The translations under genes and the position numbers were made by a program. 64,000 bases of DNA from Bondarzewia mesenterica (taxonomy: Eukaryota; Basidiomycota; Agaricomycetes; Russulales; Bondarzewiaceae): the NCBI GenBank assembly GCA_004802705.1, contig SGPL01000037.1, forward strand, positions 1-64,000. The letters run 5' to 3'. Below are positions 55,904 through 64,000 of this stretch, in pieces. Positions within the stretch are counted from its first letter, which is position 1; each line of letters starts with the position of its first letter. Below the pieces are notes generated by a model. It saw only the letters and a program-made list of their open reading frames with translations, was not told where the DNA came from and did not search any database.

Positions 55904-56671
55904 ATGTTCTCGACATTCCCTTCAGTTACCAAACAGTTCGCATCTCAGGCCTACGTCTTTGGTCTTCGCGACCAGCGCGTCCGAGATGAGGTAACTTTCG
56001 ACGAGCTCGCCTCTGCTTTTCAAGACCTGAGCATTGCCCCGAAGAGATCCTACTGCAAGGATGGCATAACATATGGCTTTGCTTGCGATTCAATCCTCTC
56101 CCTGAGTCCTTTAAGGGCTTCAAATCTATTATTGGAGGCGCCTTGTTGGGTGTCTAACGTGGCTCAAGGGTTTTTTGACGTGGGGGAATGGTCTACGGAT
56201 CGCTTGGGTCGCTTCCAGGAAGATTTCCGGACTACATTCACCCCACCTTCTCCCCGCTTTTCCCCTCTCGTTGGCTCAACTTCCATCGTTATGGAAGGAG
56301 TCACAGTCCCAGGGATGGACACGGAACATCTCTTTACACCTCCGGTTCATTCAACAACGCACCGCCCCGCCAGTCCGGGATCCTCGTTCAACTATACTCT
56401 CCCACGCATCCAGATATCCCCAACATCCCCCGAACTCTCAGGCTCATCCGATGCTATTCTGGCAACAATGGACCCCTTTCGCTCATTTGTCGCAGGGGCC
56501 TCAGTCCCTGTTACGCCGACAAGAGTGACTGAAAGTTCCCAGCCACATCCCTTCAATTCGGAAGAGTATCCGAATGCCGGCGAAATCATTTTCCTCCCCG
56601 AGCCTTTCGCCATACCCCCATTCTCTCTGCCTCAGTGGCTTGATGTAGGACGTCTCGGAGAAGACTTGTGA
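55904..56671 (+). CDS. Hypothetical protein, Ser/Pro-rich, no recognised domain
   Basis: An uninterrupted frame of 255 codons. It starts MFSTFPSVTKQFASQAYVFG, has a mixed globular part (FGLRDQRVRDEVTFDELASA, FQDLSIAPKRSYCKDG, FFDVGEWSTDRLGRFQEDFR) and a Pro/Ser/Thr-rich C-terminal half (TTFTPPSPRFSPLVGSTS; PRIQISPTSPELSGSSDA), ending DVGRLGEDL. I recognise no family. There is no signal peptide and no membrane helix. The true start may lie in an upstream exon: a plausible acceptor precedes TTACCAAACAG near 55925, and an exon-like stretch ends in GTAAGT near 55830. The openness of the frame and its biased composition support coding; the product is unknown. Confidence 0.6.
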   Translation: MFSTFPSVTKQFASQAYVFGLRDQRVRDEVTFDELASAFQDLSIAPKRSYCKDGITYGFACDSILSLSPLRASNLLLEAPCWVSNVAQGFFDVGEWSTDRLGRFQEDFRTTFTPPSPRFSPLVGSTSIVMEGVTVPGMDTEHLFTPPVHSTTHRPASPGSSFNYTLPRIQISPTSPELSGSSDAILATMDPFRSFVAGASVPVTPTRVTESSQPHPFNSEEYPNAGEIIFLPEPFAIPPFSLPQWLDVGRLGEDL

Positions 56672-56818
56672 TACTTTTTTGATGTGCTGTCATTTTCCAC
56701 CGCCATCTTCATTCGTCTGTATTTGTGACATTGTTGTTTGTTTGCCCATCTATAAGTTTGCAGACAAGTACACAGCAGAAGTTTGTATAAATGGTTTGTG
56801 CTATGCTTCTAATCATCT

Positions 56819-58267
56819 TCATGAAAGCCCCAATCTCGCCCTCACGCGCTTCTCGCCCTGACCTAATTCGCTTTCCTCAGACTTCTTGTATAACTGGTTT
56901 AATGGGTTTGCGTCTCCCTGCAGTTCTAAGGCGTCCTCAATTGCAGTGAACTCCTTCTGGAACTTTCCGTTCAAGACCTACATATCATGCCAGACACAGT
57001 TATTTACTGAAAATGACATGCAGGAGGAGACGGAGACAGACCTGATTGTACAAGATTTCCTTGAAGTGTGCGCGGATCGCTGTGCCGTCAAGCTTGAGGG
57101 CACCGTTTAGCTGACCATATTGTGATACCGAAGAATGGTGCTTCAACTGAAAGATGAGCGGTGTCAATGTCCATCCAGTTTATGTAACGATACATTGTCA
57201 GATTCCTACCTGCTTGATGAAACCTTCCTCCGCGGCTGCTTCAAAAATCTCTGCGGGTTCCTTGGACATCCACCTGCACGACATCAGAACAGTGAGCAAG
57301 GGAAACCATTTCATGCACGGTCAACATTATCGCACATTTCGTAGACCAGGGCCTCGTCAGAGCACCCAGCTTCTTTCAATACGCTGTACGCTTCTCTGAA
57401 GAGCATGATGATGTTGGGCCAGAGACCCTGCTCCGCGAAAAGATCCATGGCGGTCTCTTCTCGAACGGAAGAAGCAATGGCACCCGTCTTCGTCGCCCCA
57501 ATGGCACGCGAGAGAGCCAGTGCGACTGCAAGACCATTGCCCGTGCCATCTTGCTCGACCGAGACGAAGCAAGGGAAGCCCTTGCCCTTCTCGTATAATG
57601 AACGTACGGAGGAGCCGATCATCCTGAGCGCAACAGGTGAGCTAGGCTCATCTAGGGTTCAAATGCAATAGCAGACCTTGGAGCGACCATGGTGACATCC
57701 TGAGTGGGCCTAAAATTGAGCAGTTTAAAGAAGACATTGTAGCCGCTGGCGACGACGATCGCAGCCGTATCCTTGAGCTTGGATGTGATCGCGTTGAACA
57801 CGCGAGGCTGAACCTGATCGGGAATGAGAAGGAAAATAACTGAAGTCAAAGCAAAATGTGAGAGTCGATCGTGCAAATATCGAACGAATGGATACTTACC
57901 GTCCGCGACCTCAGCAGCCTTTGCGAAATCGTGCCAGACGGTGAAGCCCTTGGACTTTGCATCGACAGCATAGTTATCCTCCCGGTTCGCGATGATGATC
58001 TTCTCGTTGGGAATACCTGAATCTCGCAGATTCTGAGCCTGAGCAGCACCTTGGTTCCCGAACCTAAGAGCAACACGTTTCGGTCAGTATGTCCACCCTC
58101 TGGTAAAATAACGCACCCAAAGAAGACGATGGTCTTGCCCTTCAGAACGTTGAGGTCGGCATCGGAGTCGTAGTAACTGTCATTCAGCCCCCCCGATGGG
58201 TCAGCGGCATTTCCAGAGTCATCTCAAGAGTCATCTCAAGGCAATAAAATGCTCACATCTTGGCCAT
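56819..58267 (-). CDS. Ketol-acid reductoisomerase-like protein, compact, no mitochondrial presequence
   Basis: Relative of acetohydroxyacid isomeroreductase (IlvC/Ilv5), second step of branched-chain amino-acid synthesis, with NAD(P)H. The first exon is just MAKI. It joins YYDSDADLNVLKGKTIVFFG, FGNQGAAQAQNLRDSGIP (Rossmann glycine loop), VADVIFLLIPDQVQPRVFNA, DTAAIVVASGYN, DVTMVAPRMIGSSVRSLYEK (where typical enzymes have APKGPG), GKGFPCFVSVEQDGTGNGLA, ALALSRAIGATKTGAIASSV, REETAMDLFAEQGLWPNIIM (metal-binding DLFxEQ), EAGCSDEALVYEMWMSKEPA, LKHHSSVSQYGQL and a C-terminal extension ending RARLGLS. At about 340 residues it resembles bacterial short enzymes and lacks Ilv5's import signal. It may be a paralogue with an altered substrate. 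Confidence 0.85.
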
Positions 58268-58677
58268 TGGTAACCGTGAGCACGAAATAGAAAAGCAGGG
58301 AATATGACTGTGCCCTCACCTGGGCTCTCTATCCTTAAATCATCATTTTCAAAAAGCACAGGATAAATGTACGGATGCGTTTCCCGCTCTTTTGAGCAGT
58401 CGGTAGTCCCTGTGACGAGGCTTGGGTCAAAGAGGTGGGGAATCGCGGGCCGGGTTGCCGCCAGATAGGATGCTTCAGGCTCGTGACTCTCTTTCTCCAC
58501 CATCGTCCGGCCTCCCCTCCGCGGTTCCTATGGATGGACGATATGTTCTACGGCTCTTTATTTTTGAAGGCTTGCGCCTGCGGTCCTGCGATTCTTATCC
58601 CACTGGACGCTGATATCTGGTAGACCGAACACAAGGGAAAGCGATTCCATCTCATTTCTTGAATTCCATCGTAGGAT
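58268..58677 (+). promoter_or_regulatory. Divergent promoter between KARI-like and rhamnose-dehydrogenase-like genes
   Basis: About 410 bp separate two ATGs that face apart. Short frames inside show no motif. No TATA box is obvious; shared regulation of the two genes is possible but unproven. Confidence 0.4.
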
Positions 58678-59753
58678 ATGTCTCTCCTTGCAGGCCGTAT
58701 AGTTTGCATAACAGGTTCGTCGCGCGGTATCGGACGCGCCTGTGCCATCGAGTGCGCAAAATACGGGGCCACTGGCCTGATCTTGCATTATTTCGGGGAC
58801 GCAGAGACGACAGCGGAAATACGGTCTCTGTCCCAAGAAATATCTGTCGGTTATCCTGATGCCAGAGTGCACGCAGTGCCGGGAGATATTGGTGAGCCCG
58901 CGACGTCGAAAAAGGTACCTCTCGTGCATCATAATTAATTTTTTCTTATCTGACTGTTTTTCGGGATAGATTGTTGAGGAGGGTGTGAAGGCCTTCGGAC
59001 GCATTGGTAAGAGGTCAACTGGATTCAATAAGCGTGAAGTATTGGTGTTGACGTACGGTAATGTACAGATGTTCTCGTCAGTAATGCAGGCATATGCCCG
59101 TTCTCTGACTTCCTCTCCATGCCCCTCGACATTTGGCATCGCACCCGGCAAGTGAATCTGGACGGTTCTTTCTATATCACACAAGGTCTCTTCACGCCCC
59201 TTAGCATTCTGCATCCCGTTTATTGAAGTAAGCCCCTCACAGCTGTTGCCAATCAAATGAAGGACCAGACGCCGCAAGGCGGATCAATTATTGGGATCTC
59301 GTCAATATCAGCTCTCGTAGGAGGAGGTCAGCAAGTGTGGGTCCTTGCGTCCTTCAGACCGGATATCACATTCTTATGTGCCATACAGCCATTACACGCC
59401 AACAAAAGCTGGTATTCTATCCCTCATGCAGAGCACCGCCGTGGCCTTGGGGGAGTACAATATCCGCGCGAACGCCATTCTCCCTGGCACCATCGCTACC
59501 GACATCAACAAAGAAGATTTGTCCGACAAGGCGAAGCGGGAAGGTATGGTTGGCAGGACAGTCCTCGGTAGGCTGGGCAGTAAGTGCACAGACGGTCATT
59601 TCGCTCAGAAATTTCTATGAGCTGAACAACTGTGATCATACAGACCCGGACGACATCGCCGGGCCAGTCGTCTTCCTCGCGAGCGACCTGGCGAAGTATG
59701 TCACCGGCGCATCCCTGCTTGTTGACGGCGGACTGTTCGTGAATCTCCAGTAA
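58678..59753 (+). CDS. Short-chain dehydrogenase, L-rhamnose-1-dehydrogenase-like (LRA1 family)
   Basis: An NAD(P)-dependent SDR whose closest recognisable relatives are fungal L-rhamnose dehydrogenases, which oxidise L-rhamnose to rhamnonolactone, the first step of the non-phosphorylated pathway. Exons: MSLLAGRIVCITGSSRGIGR (TGxxxGIG cofactor loop), ACAIECAKYGATGLILHYFG, VPGDIGEPATSKK, IVEEGVKAFGRI, DVLVSNAGICPFSDFLSMPL (NAG), VNLDGSFYITQ, GGSIIGISSISALVGGGQQ (catalytic Ser), YTPTKAGILSLMQSTAVALG (catalytic Tyr and Lys), NIRANAILPGTIATDINKED, GRTVLGRLG and DDIAGPVVFLASDLAKYVTG, ending ASLLVDGGLFVNLQ. The run from GGSIIGIS through YTPTKAG and the exact LLVDGGLFVNLQ end are characteristic of LRA1. 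No other rhamnose-pathway gene is adjacent, so substrate is inferred. Confidence 0.86.
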
Positions 59754-59909
59754 CTCAAATCTATGTGGAGCTCGTAATCCGGTTCAAGACCTCATCTCTA
59801 CTGCCGTGCCTTCCTGTATTATACACATAACTCTTTTCGATTGTAGCACTGAGTATGCAATCACAGTAAACAAAGTCTCTCACGGAGCCGGCCCCTAGTT
59901 TCTCCCTTT

Positions 59910-60834
59910 TTACTTCTCCTCGCTCTCTATAGCAGGGCCTCCCCACATCGGCTCGAGCACCGTTCCGCCGACAGACGCCGGCTCTGCGTCGACGACCACG
60001 CAGGCCCAGCGCGTCCACGCAGTGCCAGGATTACGCCACCCGTGGACAGTCCCGCGCTGCACGATGACGTCGCCCGGATTCTTGAGGTACGTCTCGGCAC
60101 CGTTGTCCATAATAAGCACCAGCTCGCCTTGGACTGCGCGCCCAGAATGCATCAGCTCATCCCCCAAGGAGGGAAGCGAGTAAGAATTAGCAATCACTCA
60201 AAGAACTCACTGAGAACATTGTAGTCAACGGAGCTGCTCCTGTGCTAAGATACAAATCCACCAACAAAAGAATAAATCAGTGGTTTCGGATTCTCGGAAA
60301 CGCGCGAGGGAGAAACGCTTACCATCCCGACGACCTCCCCAGGCCCGAGGTCTGTGAAGCGGAAGGTCGTCCCGCGGGGCATCACGAGTCCCATGAATCC
60401 GGGGACCTTGCGGGTTGCGCCGTCGATGCTAAGCACGATATTGAAAATAGAGCAAAGATGAGTCAGTAACTATGATCTGTGAGCTTGAGTGACCGTTGAT
60501 AAGGGTGGTGACAACGCGGGATTCGGAACATGGGGTCAGATATGCGGGCACGGTAGAGTAAAGGTGCGAGAAGGGAGAAGGGAACGATGAGACATACTCG
60601 TCATTGTTATCGTTGGTGGGCGTCGCATCGGTCTTCCATAGATCACCCGCTCGGATGTTCGGTGAGAGTATAGGCTGTTCATGTTCAGGTGAGTGACGAT
60701 CGATGAAGAAGAACGATGCGCACCGTGGACGGGATGGTGGTATCGCTCTTGACGATGACGACGCCTTGAGGATTGTGGGTCGTGACAATGCGACGCACGT
60801 CAGGCGGCGGTGGAGCAGTCGCTTGTTCAGGCAT
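59910..60834 (-). CDS. Cupin-domain protein
   Basis: A single-domain cupin of about 200 residues, function unknown; such proteins bind a metal and often act on small organic acids. From ATG 60834: MPEQATAPPPDVRRIVTTHN, PQGVVIVKSDTTIPSTV, ILSPNIRAGDLWKTDATPTN, DIDGATRKVPGFMGLVMPRG, TTFRFTDLGPGEVVGM-HRSS, SVDYNVLSGELMHSGRAVQG-type segments split by introns, ELVLIMDNGAETYLKNPGDV, IVQRGTVHGWRNPGTAWTRW and the end EPMWGGPAIESEEK. The second cupin motif (PGDVIVQRGTVHGW) is clear. The first motif keeps His and Glu around HRSSSVDY...GE. It resembles fungal 'cupin 2 conserved barrel' proteins. Confidence 0.82.
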
Positions 60835-61361
60835 GGGGTCCAACTCGAAACCCAGTATGTACTCGTGCGGGAAAAGGATGACTTACTGGCCGTGAACAGA
60901 GTGCTCAAACCCAACTCAAACCCATGTTTGTTAATCATCCACAATGGATCCGAGCAAAACCTTGTCATGTGCTTCATTATTCGGAACCATTGGCATCAAT
61001 CCATAGGGAAACAGGGCTGCGCGGCTCTTTTCGCGGCCCTCTCTACGGTTCTGTGCCATCATTCACACCTTTTTACTCAGATACCGAAGTAGACACTGTA
61101 GGGAGAGGACATGCATAAGTCCCGAACAGCAACACCTACCATGGTCGTGTATTGAGCACCAATACATGAACGCATAGTAGCGAATCCACCTGGTCAGCCT
61201 CGCACTCACAGGTAAATGATTCGCCAAAACGAAAAAAGCAAGCAGCAGCGATGAATAACTCAAGTGCGGGTACATAACGGATATCCGAACAACTGTGATG
61301 GGAGAGGGAGAAAGCACTGCCCGCTCATGCTCAACGAAACCTGACCGAGAGCACGCTCCTG
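60835..61361 (+). other. Intergenic, between cupin 5' end and PEX16 3' end
   Basis: About 530 bp that must contain the cupin promoter and the PEX16 terminator. The frames here are short and unsupported. Confidence 0.35.
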
Positions 61362-62779
61362 CTATGAGGCCGTGTCTGCGCGTTAACGATGACATAGGTC
61401 GAAGGACAGTTTATCAACAAGGCATGTCCGAGAGTAAAACAAGATACGCACAGTAGTAGTACTCGTCGATCAACGGCACCCAGTCTTTCAAGAATCCGCC
61501 AAGGAGGTTGAAGATGGGGATGTTGGCGGTGCCATCGGCAAATGCCTCCAACTTGGGCCTGAAGAATCGCAGGTTGAAAATCAGGAAAAAGAACAAGAAG
61601 ACCGGTTACTCGCCTTGTCCATGTCTCCCAGATTGAACCGCGCAAGAGGTACCAGAACAAATCTCTGTCTCTGCGAGCGTACTCTTGCCGCTCAAGGGCA
61701 GAAGAGTTGGAAGGTACACGCCGCAGGTGGCGAGAGACGAGCTCAAGAATGAGGGATGTAAACAAGGGGCGATTGGTTCGACAATCATTCGACAGTAACA
61801 TTACTGCGAAAGAGATTCTTGAATGATCAAGGTCGATAACGCAAAGAAGTTTGACATACCATAGATGAGCGGTCTTAAGATATAGATGCCTTCGGCCAGC
61901 CAATCTTTTGGCGAGACCAGAGGCTTGATGAGAGCTGTTGGTGTTTTTACAGATGAGGTGGTTAGTGCTTTCGAGAGGAGATAATCCTCTGCACCGGAGG
62001 TTTGCCTTGTGGTCGGAGGGGCTGGGGAGGCGAGGAGCGGGTGAGGGGGCAATGGGATATGATTGTTCCGGAGATGCTCGGGAGTGGTAGGGGAAGAAGA
62101 AGAGGGAGAAGATGGTGCGAGAGTGGGTGAGGATGCATTAGATGCGACGGGAGGAAGGTTCGCGGGATCAATATCCCTTTCGGGGATGGGAGGCGAAAGG
62201 GTTGGTCGACGTGTAACTCGGAGGATGGTGAGACGAAGGATAGCTCTGAAGGTCAGAAAAGCGACGAGCAATTGAGACCTGGATTTTGAGTAATGAAGGG
62301 TGGATGGAACGTACTTGATCGCCTCAAGGATGACAATGCCCCTCCATCGGTTCTTGTCGGAAACTTTCCTGCGCAAACCCATCTCGATTAAGAGCTCTAG
62401 GAAGCTGGTAAGCTCGAGCACTCTGGCCGCCCATCTGTAGCGGAGGCTATTGTCGGCCCACGCTCGCGTGTACCGCGTATGCAACGAAGGCGGAATTAGA
62501 GGCCTATGTTTCGGCTCTGTATCTATGATCTTTGCAAGCAACGTATCATGATACAAGCTCATGCAATTAAGCGCCGCGGACACTGCACACAATAAATCAG
62601 CATGTAATCATATAAAACGAAGAAAACGCGAGGGGCTGACGAGCTTCAGAGGCCAGCTCCGCATCCTTGAATCTCCCGGGCAAGAGCCATGTGATGGACC
62701 GTAAAGTGGATTCGACAGAGGATATGGTAGAAACATTGTTGACTAAAAAGGACTCATAACGAGCGAGAGTGAACGACAT
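61362..62779 (-). CDS. PEX16: Peroxisomal membrane biogenesis protein PEX16
   Basis: An integral peroxisomal/ER membrane peroxin that recruits PEX3 and inserts peroxisomal membrane proteins. From ATG 62779: MSFTLARYESFLVNNVSTIS, SVESTLRSITWLLPGRFKDA (family N-terminal signature), ELASEA, SAALNCMSLYHDTLLAKIID, RYTRAWADNSLRYRWAARVL, ELTSFLELLIEMGLRRKVSD, KNRWRGIVILEAIK and AILRLTILRVTRRPTLSPPI. A Ser/Pro-rich loop follows, then LVSPKDWLAEGIYILRPLIY, RPLFTSLILELVSRHLRRVP, YARRDRDLFWYLLRGSIWET and PKLEAFADGTANIPIFNLLG, GFLKDWVPLIDEYYYYTAS. The last exon is only 14 nt including the stop (61362-61375), and splicing it restores the conserved DEYYYYTA end. The Ser/Pro loop (about 62000-62160) is longer than in plants and animals. 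Confidence 0.9.
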
Positions 62780-63457
62780 TGAAGGTGAATGAGAAAGCAA
62801 GACGGGTGAGCCTGAGCCTGAGCTGCAGGAAGAGTGTGGGGTTGAAACCTGTAACTTTGAAGCACTACAACGTGATAACAACGCCCGGCCTGCGCCAGGC
62901 CGGCCATCCCACGCGTATGCTCCCATTCGGCAAGTCTCCTAGATCTTGACAACAACACAAACCGTTGGATACGGTATTCATCCAGCTGTCTGGATAATTG
63001 AAGAAATGATTTATCTGCGACATTCGTACAGAACACGCTCTCTCGATCGTATACTGAAAGCCGGAACGCGTTGACGCGATCTTGCTCGTTCAGTCTCTCA
63101 GTGACCCACGATGGATCACTTTTTTCATCTCCAACAGCCGATGGACCGCTCATTTTCAAGCTCTCGACATCCATGTTCAACGTTCAACATTCAGATCACC
63201 CTCTGATCGAGCCTTGAGCGAATTTGAAGCCGGTTCGATTGGCTGTGAGGATTACATACAAAAAGAATGCAAACAGTGCATCGTGTTTGGCAGGGAGGAC
63301 AATGCGGCAAACCGCCTCGACGTCTATGTACCTAACACTACATGCGATAAGTACGTCCTCTCATCACGCTCGTGCAAGTAGGCAGCCTTTTCCTTCATCA
63401 AACCCCCCATATTCCCCTCTATAACACCCCCTCAACTTGCCCAACTATTGAACGTAC
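62780..63457 (+). promoter_or_regulatory. Divergent region between PEX16 and the 3'-most gene
   Basis: About 680 bp between divergent starts. A minus-strand frame of 145 codons (62743-63180) overlaps the PEX16 start in another frame and shows no motif. The promoters of both flanking genes should be here. Confidence 0.35.
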
Positions 63458-64000
63458 ATGGCTTCTGTGCCTAGTCAGCCATTAGCTTACTACCGACCTA
63501 GTCCTGTAAGGGGGCAACTTGAGCCTTACGATCCCAGGACGAGAACAGGAACCCGATGGTTGCAATGCACAGACACTCCTAGCGAGCTCAGGGTACGACT
63601 CCTCATCATGACATTCGACGATGTTCATCCGATCACAATTTACTTTGTCCTGGCAGGTCTTGCTTCCACCGAGGACAGCGCAGCTCTACGCTCAGCTGCT
63701 GAAAGCTGAGACTGACGAACTAGCGCGGGGTGGAAGCGCCGCTTGGGACCGCATCCTGCAAATCCGACATCTCAAGGAGCGCATGCTGCGAAAATGCCAG
63801 CGCATCTCCCGTATGGTCGCTCCGGCGCCCCACAACCTCCCCTTCCGCGATATCCGAGCCCCGCCCGATTTTCGATTGAAGGAGATGGAGAAGTGGTTGA
63901 AGACCGAAGAGAGCAGCAAGGGCATTAGCCAAGGGGCTAAGAGGTATAATGCCGAGGCAGAAAAGACAAGATTGCATTCGCCTCATTCCGCCCGTTCAGC
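63458..64000 (+). CDS. Unknown protein, 5' part only (runs off the window)
   Basis: From ATG 63458: MASVPSQPLAYYRPSPVRGQ, LEPYDPRTRTGTRWLQCTDT, PSELR. An intron (GTACGACTCC...GGCAG, about 63592-63656) follows, then a helical, charged exon: VLLPPRTAQLYAQLLKAETD, ELARGGSAAWDRILQIRHLK, ERMLRKCQRISRMVAPAPHN, LPFRDIRAPPDFRLKEMEKW, LKTEESSKGISQGAKRYNAE. The frame is open to the window edge. I do not recognise the family. No signal or membrane segment is seen. The splice is supported by frame continuity and by canonical ends. Confidence 0.65.

Noticed and set aside
62743..63180. A 145-codon minus-strand frame upstream of PEX16
   Set aside because: No family motif is seen, it overlaps the PEX16 start in a different frame, and no splice continuation was found.

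Overview
The window is nuclear DNA of a filamentous fungus, most likely an agaricomycete basidiomycete. It holds about 31 protein-coding genes on both strands. Nearly all are cut by many short introns of about 50-70 nt with GT...AG ends, spacing is tight, and the protein families are typical of basidiomycetes. I recognised no ribosomal RNA, tRNA, transposon or CRISPR array. The draft is imperfect. Runs of N lie in about 24.8-27.4 kb, 34.4-34.7 kb and 50.1-52.2 kb, and two genes carry apparent single-base indels.

Layout: 0.3-9.3 kb holds peptidyl-tRNA hydrolase 2 (+), a GH15 glycosidase (-), a phosphoglycerate-mutase-like protein (+) and an Mpv17/PMP22 protein (+). 9.5-18 kb holds UTP4 (-), TIM10 (+), a SERF-like zinc-finger protein (-), an App1-domain phosphatase (-) and L-threonine aldolase (+). 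18.7-24.8 kb holds a GT31-like glycosyltransferase (-), a GST (-) and SGT1 (+). 25-29.2 kb holds an RTA1-like protein (+), mitochondrial L36 (-) and a drug/metabolite transporter (+).

29.3-43 kb is the most unusual part. Three tandem secreted subtilisin-like proteases (S8, proteinase K type) sit beside a Ser/Thr-rich single-pass membrane protein. The array grew by segmental duplication: an orphan piece of the membrane protein's 3' end lies between copies 2 and 3, and copy 2 has lost its ATG.

44-64 kb holds Rab4-like (-), a D-serine dehydratase/D-threonine aldolase-like enzyme (-), an alpha/beta hydrolase (+), RidA (-), an MFS transporter (+), a CC1/RBM39-like splicing factor (-), an unknown protein (+), a compact ketol-acid reductoisomerase-like protein (-), an L-rhamnose dehydrogenase-like SDR (+), a cupin (-), PEX16 (-) and an unknown gene running off the window (+).

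Most genes are unrelated housekeeping functions. Possible functional links are the D-serine-dehydratase-like enzyme next to RidA, which removes its enamine product, and the divergent KARI-like/rhamnose-dehydrogenase pair. Gene structure is notable: 6- and 9-nt micro-exons occur in several genes, and the proteases use GC-AG introns placed exactly at catalytic residues.
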